A stretch of DNA of 64,000 bases. It comes from Climacteris rufus (lineage: Eukaryota > Chordata > Aves > Passeriformes > Climacteridae). Of the stretch, positions 1 through 13,735 are shown piece after piece. The notes under the pieces were generated by a model. That model worked only from the letters and a program-made list of their open reading frames with translations, was not told the origin of the DNA and ran no database searches. The number at the start of each line of letters is the position of its first letter. Within the stretch, counting starts at the first letter, position 1. The stretch lies in assembly GCA_013398175.1 (NCBI GenBank), contig VZRZ01007306.1, forward strand, positions 249,234 through 313,233, written 5' to 3'. Position numbers and translations under genes: made by a program.

Positions 1-2863
1 TGTCCTAACTCCACCTGTAATGGCATAATCAGATGCTGATGGTCAGTGTTATCTTCTGCCTGTGAACAACCCTGGAAAACTCTGCCTCCTTGATCCTCCA
101 TGGTGTGTGGTGTGTTCCTTCAGTTTCTTCACCTCATGAAAATGTGTCACATGTTGCCAAGAGGCTGGGTTCTCCTTCCTTTCAGTTTATATTAATGTGA
201 ATGATTGCAATATTTTTCTGTTTACAAATCATCCCCTGGAAAAGTCTATTCATCTAGTAACTGTTTCCTGATTTCCTCCTTCCATAAAGATATCTGGTAT
301 AATTCTCTGCTTGTACAGATCTACATTGATTTGCTCAGCTCCCTAGCCTATTTATTTTCTTGATTCCTTAATGTCTCTGTTAAATAAGTGTTAATTTATG
401 TAACCTTTAGGGTTGGGTTTTGTTTGGTTTTTTTTTTTTGTTTTGGTCTTGTGCAGGGTTTTTTCCTTTGATTTGTTGGTTTTGTTGTTGGGTTTTCATC
501 TCTGGAGCTTTATCCCCTTGAGATAGAAAATGAATTCCCTCTTGTGTAAGACCTAAGTGTAATTTTGAATGTAGCTCATTCTGTTCAAAAGCCAGTCTGG
601 ATAGAACAGTGTCAGGTCTGTGATATATAATCTTTTAGTCATATCTGAAAAGGTTTTGCACCTTCAAAACACCTCTACATGCACTTATGCTGCAGCCTAA
701 GGCATGCAACATACCATTTCATACATGAGAAAACCTTATGCTGCCAGGCTGGGAAAGCACTGACCACCATGGGAAGCAGTATCTGCCTTATGGCCACAGG
801 GCACTGCTCCAGTGCAGTGTGGGTGTAACCCCCTTGGCCTAGAGTCCTCAGCAACTGTGAACATAACTCCACATCACTTGAACTGAAGACAGGGAGCTGC
901 ATGAAGCTAGCAAGGATGTACAGCCAGTAACACTTCCCATGATCAGCTGACTCGACACTTCATCAAGCTTGTCTTAGTACTGAACTTTAGCAGTAAGCTC
1001 AAATGCTTTTGTAATAAAGTCAGTGGAACACTGAGCTATGTATTGTGCTGTAGAATCTGCTGGAAGAGGAAAAGGAAGTCTTAGAGCTTAAACTGTATCG
1101 TGGATAAGACAGTATCAGGTTTTATCTTAAACCTATGCAAGAAAAAAAGGGAACTTGGTCTCCAGTTCTACTCTGAGGATTGTTTGCTGAAGCAAAGTGG
1201 AAGCAGTAAGACTCAAAGTATATTTCCCATTAGCAGATTTCTTTTGATATTGTATTTCTACACTTATTGAAGGGGTACATACTGAGTTGAAAACTGCAGC
1301 TGCTACTGTCAGTGTTTTGATATCTGTAGTCTCCTGGTTCTGCTAGAATTAGCTTCAGTGTGGAATAACCAGGTGTATTGGACTGGTCAGAATATGGTTT
1401 ATTCTGGTGACAAGTAAATAAAATGTAACTGGTGGTTTGCTATTGTGCCAGTCAGTTCAGATCAGAACTTTGAAGACCTACAAGTCTGCGTGTTACCAGA
1501 AGCACATAAGGGTGGTTGCACCAGCCAGAACAGAGCTCCATCTCACTGGGTGTCTGGAGGAGAGTAGCAGGCCTAAGGTTGAATGTAAAAAGAAGACAAG
1601 CCTACAGTGGTATTTCCCTGGGATAAACTCTGGGACTCCAGTGGCCTAAAAATCAGTGATGTCAGAGTCTCCATAAGATTAGGGGAGGGAAAAAAAAGAA
1701 AGAAAAAAAGGTTTTAAGTTAATACTCTCAAACCAGAAGATCCTCTGGCTTGATGGTTGAATTTGAAACCTGCGTAGGCCTATTCTGCTGACCACACACA
1801 CTGCAGGAATAAGTCATACCAATCTATGGCTCCTACAGGAGGAAGTGGGTTTTCTGTGGGGATTTATGGACTAGAGCTGTAGCATCAAGGAGAATAAGCT
1901 GGCCCTGTAGCAGAGTTTAGTAGTTACAGAAAGTATTTTAAAAAGCATATTTACATGAAGGTGAAAGCGTTATGTCAGGTCTGGTTTGAACTAAAGACCT
2001 GAGCTGTGTCAAAAGGTCTTTATCAGCTCTCTGATGACTTACTTGCAGAGTGGGAGGATGGTTTCTTTATGGCTGCCTTCCAGAACTTGGGTTCACATGT
2101 TCGTCTGCAGTAAGGTGTATGGAAGTAGGTCTGAATGAAAGATTCAGTCTAGAGAGACAGACCAAGCTCTGAGGTACAGGATTGTTCCCTGGGAAATGGA
2201 GAACACTACATTATTGACTCTACATCAAATCAATTTCCATCAAAGCATCAAATAAAATGTATAATTGCAATAATTCTGTGAATTAATTGTACTTCTTTAA
2301 AGGATGATGAATGAAGTTGTGATTACAAATACCAGCAGATATATGCCCAGCAGGACAGTAGCTAATGATGTGTACTTTACCAGTGGTTTTGGTTTCTGTG
2401 ATTTTCTATTATATTTGGTTCATAGGCTCTAAAGCTTTATTAGAAGAATTGTAAGTCTCTTCAGAGAAAAAGTAAGAGTGAAGACTGACTGCCACTCACA
2501 AGAATCCTATTCTCCTTTTCATGATGGTATGTAATCTAGATCTCCTACAGTGTTCTTCATTCACATATTTCAAAGCCTTTTATAACAGAAACTGTAAACA
2601 TTGCCTTCAGTTTATAAAAGGAAACCTGAATATGGAAGGAAGTGCTTATGGTCACACTGAAAGTACTGGTAGAGATAGAAACTAGACCTGTCTCTTCTAA
2701 GTTAGGGAAAACAAGTAGTGAGGTTTTTATTTTATTATCACACCAAAAACTGGATTAATAATCCCACTGGTTCAATCCAAAGCAAAAGACATGTTGGTAA
2801 GTTAGCAAGTTCGTGCTGAAATGAAAAGTATGAATTGCAACATTTGCTGTTGTTTTTCTAGCC
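1..2863. other. Intergenic, no gene seen
   Basis: This stretch is AT-rich apart from the G/T tract at 411-502 and an A-rich purine run near 1685-1715. Open frames are at most 75 codons with no recognisable motif. Confidence 0.7.
411..502 (+). repeat. G/T-rich low-complexity tract
   Basis: GGTTTTGTTTGG and TTTTGTTGTTGGG-type runs are nearly free of A and C on this strand. Confidence 0.8.
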
Positions 2864-2868
2864 AAAAC

Positions 2869-3543
2869 TGTTGGGGAAGATGAAACAGGAAAGCCTTATA
2901 AATATAATTGCCTGGCAAAAGATGCTGAGAATATGGAAACTATAAGCAAGATTGAAATGAAAGCATGCTTTGAGATACCGAGCCTTAGTTACTGAACGAC
3001 TGGAAAACAATGGTATGGCCGGCTGAAGGTAATCTCCTTTTGATTGAACAATACCCTCTGCTGCAGACAGGTCCAAGGGTCAGAGCAGACCCTACTAACT
3101 TGGTAGAAAGGGTCCAAAGAGTAGTTTTTAGGGTTTAAAATGTAACACAGTATGGTAATGTAACAATTCTTATAGGCTGTATGTAAATGCTGTAGGATTT
3201 GTATTTTGTACTAGATTGGTTAATGAAAATTAGAATATTCAACACAGAAGAAGATTTATTGTGTTGTAAAGGAGACTCTCACTCTCTTGCTCCTACACTC
3301 TCTTGGGCTCTTGCTCTTTCTCGTTTGCTCTTTCTCGCTTGCTCTCTTATGCTCTCACTCTCTCTCTCTCTTGCTTCTTGCTTATCTGGCCTGCTTCGAG
3401 CTGCGGCTGGCAGCTCCAAGCAGGTCCCCTGTACCCACGCCCTTCGCAATAAACCTCATGCTCTAAGACCTGACTTCAAAGATCTCTCATCTCCATCCGT
3501 CCCGACCACCAAAACCTACCCACAGATGCTACAGATCCTACAG
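2869..3543 (+). mobile_element. Solo LTR, family B (long, CT-rich R/U5)
   Basis: The start reads TGTTGGGGAAGATG and the end CTACAG. The flanks share AAAAC (2864-2868 and 3544-3548). Counting the outer bases gives a CTGT...ACAG inverted terminus with AAAA flanks, so the edge is uncertain by one base. A CT-rich stretch of CTCTCTTGCTC-like units (3277-3375) precedes the poly(A) signal AATAAA at 3448-3453, as in an R/U5 region. A short 125-codon frame at 3199-3576 lies over this stretch and is not a gene. A 4-5-bp duplication suggests ERV1 or ERVL class. Confidence 0.75.
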
Positions 3544-3548
3544 AAAAC

Positions 3549-6500
3549 ATTTCCTAAAACTCACCCCAGGTTTTGAACTGTTTTCTGTTTTCTACCTGGT
3601 GACCATAATTATTTTTGCCAGTACTAGGTTAGAGCTTCTGTTCAGAGTGCTACAAATATCCTCAACACAGTACAAGTAAAACATCACAGAGACAAATGCT
3701 AAAGAAGAAACCTGAAATTCTGTCTCTTTCAAAGGACAATCAGTAAAAATTGCTAGATATTAAAATAACCTGATAAATAGCAATATTTTCTTCTGCCTAG
3801 AATAACTACTTAGGTACAAAGAGAAAGTGGACTAGGTCTTCCATCTGTGCAACTTTTCTGGAAAGACCAGACGAACAAAAAATGTACCAGAAGAGCACAA
3901 TGCATCCAAAGAAATTGTCTAAAAAAACCATAATTAAAGCTGTACCACTACAAAATATGTGAGACATCAACAACAATTCAACTGTGTCGTATACTAACTT
4001 CTAGGTACAGCTACAAATATGAGATAGATCCAACAATGTATATTGATCCAGTATCTTGTCTCAGACTCTAGCCAAAGACATGGGTTTAGAGAAAAAAATA
4101 CAAGAATAGGACATTCATAGAATTATTTTTGCTGATATAATGCTGTCTTCAGTAGTTTGGGGTTTAAGAATAACCTATAGACTCACTTTTGTGTTTCATA
4201 GTCCATGATGGACTTCCATTAATTCACTTCATGAAATTTAAACAAATTGCCGTCAGTACTCAGGAGTGATGCAGCATGACCATCCTGTGACCTGTACACA
4301 CACTGCACTGCCACACGTTCATTCTGTTGTCCCAAATACAGGCTCTTTCACATGGTGTGCTGGAAGTTGATCCACACACACAGTCAAGATATTTGTTTCA
4401 TCTCTGTGCAGAGATGGGCGCTGGGTGGTTAATCTACAATGCTGACATACCTTCAGTTTTATATACTTCGAACGGTGAAACTTTGTCATTTCCCATATAT
4501 GTAACAACCTGAAACTACAGTCATTGACTTTTCATTCTCTTGTCCCTGCTGAAAGATATACTGCACACTTATTTTTCTGCATGTGCTCTGTAAGGAAGGG
4601 GTTTATGTGAGTAAGAGGCAATCATATGGTACGTATTTTCATTATGTTAGTGACTAAGGCTAGCACAGAGCTCCTCTCTTCGGTTTTGTATTTTGATTTC
4701 TAGTGTCCTCTTGTTCTTAATTCTCAGGTCATGGCTCTCAGTTCCTGGAGGTTTGGTTATTCCCCCATTTTTTCACAAGCTTTTTTGTTAATCCTGTACT
4801 GTGCTTCAGTGCATTTTTAACCTTCTCATGGTACTTTAGTTCAACCAAATGGGTAAGGGCTAACGCTGCTATAATCCCATGTAAAAATGGACCTGGTGCT
4901 AGACACACCTTTACAGATTAAGGCATCACCCATTCTGCTTTCCAAAACAGGGCCTTGTCTGGTTGTTCCTGTTTTCAAAACAACTCACAACACAATGCTA
5001 CCTTGTGACCTATGTTTTGAGTAACACATGAAGTGTACTGAAAGAGTATTGTCATATGGGTTCTTAGAAGCTACTGACCTGTGTCTACAGCCCTTTGTGG
5101 TGAACACTTCCTCTCCCGCAGCCTTGTCCCAAGGAAGACAACTGTCATCTTCTCAGCTTAACTGGGAGGACTAAATTATCACCACACTTTGATATGATGC
5201 TGTCTTAGTCATCTCTGGTGTTGAATCCATGTCTTTCCAATGAAGCTTCTAATAAAGATCAAAACACTTAGAGAAACAAACAAAGTAACTCACTTTCAAA
5301 CTTACAACAGTCTGTCTTTTGACAGGGAAAACACTATCTACAAGTGCAGGGATACTCACCTGTCCTTGCGCTATGCAAATGTTAGAAGAAAATATTAGTT
5401 TAATTCCTGAACTCCCTGTTTAATCCAGGCTGGGGCTGACACCACTCACATTGAATTTACAAAATGCTGAAGCAAAGGTTGAGCAAACCCAGCTGCCATG
5501 CTTTCTCCCTCTTTCTTGTGCATAATTATAAGATATGTCTAATCAAATTTTCAAAACTTTTAAATGGCTTTTAATGCTTGGGTTTGGGGTCTCTTAACTA
5601 TCATTATAATTTTTAAGCATAAGATATTTTAAACAGCAAACATTTTTTAACAAATTGTTCATGTTTCTAACTTGGCAGATTTGGACAATGCTTTATTGGC
5701 AGGGAGGAGTTAGTGACCCAAATACTGTATTTAAAGACACTGAAGGTTGCATAAACGTATCTGTGATTTTTTGTGTGTTTGAGTATCAAGACATAAATAT
5801 AGTGAAAATATAAAGTCCTTTTTAAAAACTCTGTATGTAGGACAGCTTTCCAGAGCTGATGATCACATATAATTGTCACTGGCCTCCTTCAGAAATGTTC
5901 ATACTCATATCTGGAAATCAGACTGCTTTTGTTAATTTTTTCAGCTTTAGGTCCTGGACACCAGAGTTTTGCTCATTGTTCTATACATATGATGGACACA
6001 GAATGGTGAAACTAAGAAAGAGAAAAAAAATCAAAGAGTTAAGCTGTCACCATAGGGCTTTTAAAAACTAATTTAAAATTTAAACTAATTTCTAGTCAAA
6101 TTTGGTCAAGAAGTCAGTTTCCTTTTCTTCAGCTTTAGTAATGTTGTCAACTTTACTTTTCCAGGAAAACACAGAAAGTTAGATTCCTGCTATCCTTAGG
6201 AATATCCATGAGTTCTCTCACTCCTTTAAGTGAGAGAACTGTGATTTTGGAAAACATATTCATTATAATGAATGAGTTTCTGATCCTGAAAGGGTAGGAC
6301 AACACCAGAAAGAAGGCATCTCTTCTTTGGGTTAATTACTTTGCTGTAAACAGTATGACTCAGGGCATGAGCCACAACAGAAGCTGACAGCACTACATCC
6401 CTGTTGGCTACTGGGCTAATCTTTCCGTGCCTGACTAAGGATGGATCTTTCAAACTGTGACACTTGCTCTTTATATCAATCCTGTGTTTGGAGAATGACA

Positions 6501-7424
6501 GCACTGTCTATAACTATTTCAGTCCTTGCAAAATTCTCATACCACAAATAAAATGACCAGCACTGATATTTGTTTCTTGCCTGCCTGCTGACCAACAAGC
6601 AAGTCTGGGTGAGCCTTACTTTGAACACAAATTTCCACTTGCCGTTGAATAATTTACATTGAAAAACCAGTGTCAAGGGCTCTGTGTAGTCTTGCAGGAC
6701 GTATATGTTATGAAAGCTTTGTTCAAAATTACTTTCCCCAGTTGTGCATGAGACTTGTGAGTTGTGTGGTCAGAGCTGTGTACCTGTGATGGTTCTTGCT
6801 TTCCATGGTTAAATAGGGCTACCATCTGGTTGGGACAGGCATCTTGGCATGGGCATATGGGCATATTCTGATTACTGCTAATACTACAAGCATATAATAA
6901 ACTGTGGTTCTGAAGCAGTTTGAGCATACAAACCAACAGGGAAATACAGGCTCTTTCAAAGCAAAGGAGAAGGTTGGAGGCCCATTGGCACCTCTGGTAT
7001 TCATCCACAGCTTAATCTATATCTTACAAGTTGGCAGATCTCAGCCAGGTATCTTGAAGAATAATTTATATATGCAGATGTGACTCTTGAAGAAAATTCC
7101 CCACATCATTCCTCTCTCACCTTGCCCCAACAAAAGAGATCTTCACAGAAGGTTTCTTTAGAGAACCGTCCCATTTCTCCTTAAAGCCAGTGGTAATGTA
7201 TAGGTGGCCTTTACCGCTGCTTGGGGTCACTTTCCTTCTAGCCTTAATCAGGGCTTGTCTGCTTCGTTTATATTTGGGGTTTGCTGCTGGAGTAGTTTTC
7301 TCTTTTTATAATGAGCCAACTCAGTTCCTATAGGCTGTGTCACTGCTTGTGTCAGCACAACAGAAAACTGCAGGAGTGTGCAGTCTGCAGCAGGAAGGGG
7401 AAAAATAGGAAGGGGAAGCTCTGC
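3549..7424. other. Intergenic, no gene seen
   Basis: Only the inverted repeat at 6211-6240 stands out. The longest open frame (6673-7008, minus, 111 codons) shows no domain or codon pattern suggesting a protein. Confidence 0.7.
6211..6240 (+). repeat. Perfect 12-bp inverted repeat, 6-base loop
   Basis: AGTTCTCTCACT at 6211-6222 and its exact reverse complement AGTGAGAGAACT at 6229-6240 flank CCTTTA. The stem does not extend further. It is too short for a typical microRNA precursor and has no T-run or known element around it. Confidence 0.85.
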
Positions 7425-7490
7425 TTCTATTCTATTCTATTCTATTCTATTCTATTCTATTCTATTCTATCCTGTTCTGTTCTGTTCTAT
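7425..7490 (+). repeat. (TTCTA)n pentanucleotide microsatellite
   Basis: About nine perfect TTCTA units are followed by TTCTG variants. It is the first half of a compound array with the next entry. Open frames running through it (7311-7706, 7378-7626; repeated FYSIL/SYHI peptides) arise because neither pentamer contains a stop in those frames. Confidence 0.95.
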
Positions 7491-7495
7491 ATATT

Positions 7496-7624
7496 ATTCA
7501 TATCATATCATACCATATCATATCATATCACATCATATCATATCCTATCATATATCATATCCTATCATATCATATATCATATCATATCTCATATCATATC
7601 ATATGATGCCGTATCATGTCATAT
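7496..7624 (+). repeat. (ATATC)n pentanucleotide microsatellite, diverged
   Basis: CATAT/ATATC units with interruptions (CATACC, CATCC, ATATATC) run for about 130 bases directly after the TTCTA block. Confidence 0.95.
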
Positions 7625-10383
7625 AGTAACTCTCCTAGAATTTTCCTACTCTCCCCTAGTCCAGGTTACCTTAAATATGTGTTCTCAGCCTGTTTTGCTG
7701 ATTTAATGAGAAAGGGACTTTTATTTTCTGACTAGGAACCAGTTTTTAATCTTTCTCAAACTTTCCTCTGCCTGTGGATTTTAGGCTTTCATTATAGCTT
7801 CTAACAAGGCCCTTAAAAATTCAGAAATATATAGGAAACTTCACTTCTTTATCATGAAGGGTTTGTTTCATCCCCTAAACTATGCAGCTTGGTCTTACAC
7901 CACTGAAGTCAGGAGAGTCTGCTCTTTTATATTGGTTGGGAACCTAGCAGCTGAGAATCTGCTGCACTAGTTTACCTAAGAATTTTATTTCAGAAGCATG
8001 ATTTATAAAGGCAGGAGTACTCCAACCCCTACAATACTGTTCACATCACAATGCAATGTAATTCCACTTCTAATTATTTGCTTCAGAGTATTCTCTTCAG
8101 AGAGTCTTTCTCAAAAGGACATTATAACATGGGCAACTCTCCAGCCAAGCAGCTGTTCTGAACGATAAAGAGCATGCATAATTTTTGTTACTAGTATGGC
8201 TATTTTATTCCTTCATTCCATAAGAACTCCCAGGTAAACTTCATGCAGTCCTGGCAAACACTTACCACACTCACTCCTACAGTTTTTGTATCACATTTCT
8301 TTTTAATACCTCTTCCTATGACAATGCCACATTATCAGACAAACATCAGCATATCCCTTCCTTTGTTGTGAGAACTACAGCAAAGTGCTCATTTTGCTGC
8401 TGCCTTTGATGTTCTCCCTTGATAGAAAAGGTATACTTGTTCTGGATTATATTTATTTTTTTCCTTAGAGGATAAAATAAAGAAATAACAAACACGATGT
8501 CCAGAGAAAGAGTTCTTCTCCCTATTCTCATACTATAAGAAAAATTCCAAGGAGATAGGGAACTACAGCCCTACCTATGGATACACAAGTGCCAACAGTT
8601 CAGATTATAATTTATTGTCATTTATAATCAGGCAGTCCCCATTGATTCCCACTCAGAATCAGAGCCTTACTGTACAAGGTACTGTCAAACAATTAAGAAG
8701 AGAAGCAGATGCTTACATGGATTTATTAATATCTAGAGAGCTTATGTAATTTCTGGCATTTCCTGTTTCCAAGTGGACTATAAACAATGTTAAACATTTA
8801 CATCTTCAAAGTTTTGATTGCTCTCCATAGGAATTCCAATAAGATATGTGCTATACCTATTATTATCCATGTTTATGAGGAGCAGGAGACAGGAATGGTG
8901 AGTTGTACAAACACTTATGAGGAGTTCCTGGCACCTACCTGTAAAAAAGGCCACTAACTCTTCTCTCAACATATGCTTCTCCCAGCTACATCATCTATTC
9001 CACCTGAACTAAGAAATGAATGAAGGATGTAATCACATTTTGAAGGTGTACATATTCAATCACATGTGGGCTAAAGAAATATAGTCCACTTAAAATTTAT
9101 CTGGAATCTCATTACAACCACATACTGTCAAGGTGCCCTTCCCTGCTCTTGTATTCTTGCTCAATATCTCTGACAGCACACCTGCTGTGTGAGCACAATG
9201 ACAACTTCATAAGCAGGTTTCTTGCAGACTGAGTCTGATGTGCCTGTTCTGCTGGAAGATATGTCACACACCCACAGATACCAATGATTCCCAAGAGTTT
9301 TCCTTCCTGAAGCAGGAGCAGAGTTCTGACCAAAGAGACTGCAGGCAGGTGGACAGGATGCAACACGTGACTTTAACAGCACTGAAGTCCCGAGCACACT
9401 GCTGAGTTTACAAGGACAGATCAAGGCATACATGTGAAGCTCTGGAAAGACAATGAAATGCTGGACTGAAGCTGGAAGTGTGCCCAAATGCAAAGTATCC
9501 CACTTTAGAGTAGAAAAGCCTATTTTCCCCTCTTTTCATCTATGTGTCCTGGTGGTGTGCCATGGGAAATAGAGTTTCAGCAGTCTTCTGCTACAGAAGT
9601 CTGTATTTTCTTCAAAAACTTCTGAACCCATAGCCCAATTACAGCCAAATTTGACAGAGAAAGAAATCCTGAAGATAGAGTTTTGCTTCATGTTTTAGGA
9701 AAATAAGAGAATGGGGTGACAGAGCGACTTTGAGATATCAGCATGCTCACTATGGGAAAGGCTGCACAAAACGCTGGCAAAAGATGCACATGAGATAGAG
9801 ATTCTGATGCTTCCCTATCCACTGGGGAGCTCTAGTCAGAGCTGTACTTAACTAACCAGGAAAAGTCCCTCTGTAGTCTGTTTAGTGATGTCTAGTAAAG
9901 AGTGAGTTGACAAAAAAGTTTTGATAATAAAATCAAGCGACTATAAGAAATAAATCCCAATAAATTAGGACTTGTGAATTCTGCTACTTCTGAAACTAAT
10001 TATTTTGATTCAAGAAATAGGATCTAAAGGGGTCAGTATCATATCTTTATTTAGAAAACCAACTCAATTCAATGTAAACAAGCACAAGCATTTAAGCCAT
10101 CCTTGTTCACCTTTTAGTTGCAAGAATAAAAAAAAATTAGTTACTGGAGTGCCCTGGATTTCAGCATTTTTGAATCTTTTGTTTCCTAGGTACACCTATG
10201 AGCATTTCTTACAGTGTTTGAGACTTAGATGAACATAACAAGGGCTCCATTGTGCCCCTTGCATGAAGTCTTGGAAAGGAAAGGTCTAAGATAAGACGTT
10301 ATCTAAAGAACATAACATGAATCCAGAGTCTCTGATGAACTTTTCAAAAAGTAGGTAAGGAGACAGTAACGTTTAGCCTTGCT

Positions 10384-10463
10384 ATGTCCATGTCCATGTC
10401 CATGTCCATGTCCATGTCCATGTCCATGTCCATGTCCATGTCCATGTCCATTTCCATTTCCAT
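10384..10463 (+). repeat. (TGTCCA)n hexanucleotide microsatellite
   Basis: About eleven perfect ATGTCC units are followed by two or three TTTCCA variants at the right edge. On the minus strand it reads as a Gly-His repeat in a 61-codon frame (10303-10488) with no other support for coding. Confidence 0.95.
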
Positions 10464-10860
10464 CAAAAAGAATTTCTCGTGGTACCACTGACCTTTAGGT
10501 TCCTGCCAGAACTGTGCAGGATGTTAATTACTTCCAGAAGTGTTTGAAAATACCTAGATCATTATCTGAAAAGTAGCTTTTCCATCCAGGTAGTCAACAT
10601 GCAGTCTAGCTATGGATTTCCTGATTTGTTAGCACTTTTATACCTTATGAATGCAAACCGCAACAATATAATTCACTTTCTACATTATTATGACTTGAAT
10701 TTCATTTTACTTTTAGTAAGGATACTCAGGAGGTGTCTCTCCTGGTTTTGATCTTCTTTTCCCTATTTGAATCCCAAAATGGACAGAAAAAAAGAGCATC
10801 TCTGAAATCTAACATGTTTAGTGAGTTAGATTTTTTAAATAAATCTCTTCATAGTGAAGT

Positions 10861-10918
10861 AGTAAATATATATATATAGTAAATATATAGTAAATATAAA
10901 TATATAGTAAATATATAA
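10861..10918 (+). repeat. AT-rich tandem repeat (AGTAAATATAT units)
   Basis: AGTAAATATATA-type units are repeated four or five times with length variation, including a short (TA)n run. Confidence 0.85.
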
Positions 10919-12802
10919 AGGCAAGTTAAAACAAATCCAGCAAATATTTTTCAAGCCCTCTCTCTAAAAAGAAACCCAAACCCTATAGATTATCATGTCA
11001 GAATTGTACATTATTTTCATGGGCCTTTCACTGATACTGTATTCCCTGCCTCCAGGCAGATCATCAGAGGTAGCCAGGAAAGAGGAACATTACTTGCCTG
11101 CATCTTTACAGTGGTCCAAAGATATAACATGATGCTGATAAGTTGACTGTATCACCAGCTCAATCTTTTTGAAGGATATTCTCCCCATGAGTCAAATGTT
11201 TCCCCCTGACCAGTCCAGAGTGCTGTGGATAAATAGAATTAGCCAGTTTTCTGATTATTATGGGACAAATAATGAGAAAAAGTAGTTGGAATCTGTGATT
11301 TAACAAACATTTTTAGTTCATCTATTTCTCTGACGTTTTTGCCATCCTACAGTTCTGCAGCATAACATGAGGTAAAAAAATGTGCAGGATAATGCAGCTC
11401 CTAATTAAACTTCGCATATTTTAGTCCTCATTTCCTAATAAAATCCAGCTAATACTAACCACTGGCTACCCATCTTCTTAGTTCTACTAGGATAGATCTA
11501 TAAGGATGATTTGTGGTCTAAATCCCTAAATATAAAGGCTGCAGAGTAGTCAAGATGGCAAGCAGAATAGTGCCATCTGCCCATATGTTCACACTGCTTT
11601 CTCAAAAGAGCAGACTGACTTAGTATTTACACACCCACAGTGAAGTAGGGGAGGAGGTGTCGATTTTTCTGTTGTGCAGATGCTAACTCTACTAAGTTGA
11701 AAATAGCTTGTGATGGGTCAGCCTGCTTGCACTGGAAGTCTGGAGCACCACTGAAGGTTATGGGGTAGGAACAGAAGGCAGAGGTATTGAGCATCAAGGA
11801 TAATGGCTTGAGTGGCATTTCCAGACCTCCAGACTTACTACCTCAGAAACAGGAAACTGCAGCATTAACAAAACAAATGTGCCTGCCTCTTGTTAAACCT
11901 GAAGAAAGTGAATAGGGAGACTGCAGACAAGAAGTAATATTGAGCAAATTCCTGACTCCCTTGAATGCAGAGTCAGCTTCTTTTCTGTAAGAGAATTGTG
12001 CTATCTGCCTATAAGATAATAGTGCTTTTGCATTTTGAAACTTAAGTGCCAAGCAGCTGGATCTTTGCTGTCTCCTACTCTTGCCAGTTTGTGGGTGAGC
12101 TTTCCACAAGCCAGTAACATGTCAGGCAGGATGCAGTCACAGGAAGCTGGAGGAGAGTGAGAGAGCTTTATCAGAAAGCTAACTTTTGTACTTTTTGTAT
12201 TCAGACTGAGCAGGGATTGAAAGCTTTATTCTGTGCAGAGGTGGTGACACTGACAAACTGAAAACACCTCACAGTAACTGAGCTTAACTGCTGCCAAGGA
12301 GGATCTTGAGCATGACGTCCTTCACAATCTCTTTTGATTTTGAATTTTCCAATGGAGGCAAAAGTGTTATAAAAATATAACTTGTCCTATGTACGTCTAA
12401 GTAGTATAAAAAAATCCATAAAGAGGAGAACTCTACAGTCCTAAACACCTTCATACAGGTATGAAATAAAGCATGTTCTCTATTCTCTGAGCAACCTGAA
12501 AAAGTAAAAATCATTGAGATATAAACTGCCAGCTAAGAGCTGCCAAACTTCCTTTGTCAGAGCATCAGTGATGGACTGAACTACAAAAAAAATAGTAAGG
12601 AAATTTGTAGGAGACCAGACAGCTTTCCAGGAGGCTTTATGCTTACTGTAATGCAGCAGTTCAGACACATAATTTATATTGGTTTCCTTATTTGACCCTT
12701 TAATTTGACTGCCTTTGTTAAAATACTGTAGTCAGTATTTTGGAGTCACTGGATTCTTCATTTAATTCCTTCCTGGGATTTGTACAACTTGATATGCTGT
12801 GT

Positions 12803-12850
12803 TCATAGAATAGCTTAATGCTGGAGAGAATTTTTATTCCAAGTCAGTGC
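12803..12850 (-). mobile_element. Possible CR1 tail remnant
   Basis: TTCATAGAATAGCTTAATGC followed by GGAGAGAATTTTTATTCCAAG loosely resembles a CR1 3' end in minus orientation. The match is short and could be chance. Confidence 0.3.
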
Positions 12851-13636
12851 TAGTGTTAACCTGTTGACATGAGTTTGATTGTATAATAATTGTATAATAC
12901 TTGTATTATTTGAATCTCAAGTAAGTATTACCAAAAAAGAGAATAGCTTTGAAAAAAAAAAAAGGGTTTTCTTGATGTTTTGATGAATCATTTGCATAAA
13001 AATGATCTTAGGTTTCCCCTTTTAGCAGAAGCAATGTGAGTCAAGGCACTTGTAGAGAACATCAGTCATTTCATGTAAAAGCCTCACCATCACCCTTGAT
13101 TAGACTCAGGATCTTGCCCTTTTAAGAAACGTCAGTTGTGTCATTATTGCCTATAATTAAGGGGGAACATAACTCCAAATAAATGATTTAATGTCTAAAA
13201 ATAACAATTAGCTGTGCCATGAGATAAAATACACTTCAGCTTCCTGTGATTACACCATTGGCAAAGGGTGGAAGAGAAAGACATATTCTCCCTAGGCAAA
13301 TGCAAAACTTCAAAGGCGGTAAGTGCCTGTCAACATTTTAAGCTCAAGTGGTATCAGAATTGGAACTGTCAGGAACCACTAAATATTTCCCCAATAAATG
13401 GTTTTCCACAGCAGACATAATATCATTGAAAACACAAAATACTCCACATTAAGAAAAGCAACAACCAACCAACCCGTGGCACTATTATTCAGGACACTGC
13501 ATACTGATTTCCATGCTTGCCATCACACTCTCTTTCTTATGTTATTGACTATATACCACTACAGAATGGAAGCATAAAAGCATGAAAGGAAGATTATCTG
13601 TTGAAGTGTGATGACATCTGTCAGTGACATCACTTA

Positions 13637-13735
13637 ATCCTAGAATAACAAAATAATTCAGGTGGAAAGGGAGCACATGAACTCTTGAGTCAAAAGTCCT
13701 GTTCAGAGCAGAGTCAACCTAGAAAACAAACCAGA
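13637..13735 (-). mobile_element. Short old CR1 3'-end fragment
   Basis: CCTAGAATAACAAAATAATTCAGGTGGAAAGGGA followed by GTTCAGAGCAGAGTCAACCT (read in two parts) follows the CR1 3' end in minus orientation with many substitutions. Confidence 0.6.

Larger units (their letters stand above)
7625..13636. other. Intergenic, microsatellites only
   Basis: Apart from the hexamer array (10384-10463) and the AT-rich repeat (10861-10918) I see no element. The segment about 12960-13330 looks less repetitive, with homeodomain/POU-like words, and is discussed as a candidate conserved element. Confidence 0.65.

Noticed and set aside
7311..7706. 131-codon frame rich in Tyr, Ser, His, Ile
   Set aside because: It is a translation of the pentanucleotide arrays.
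10303..10488. Gly-His repeat protein on the minus strand
   Set aside because: It is only the TGTCCA microsatellite in translation.
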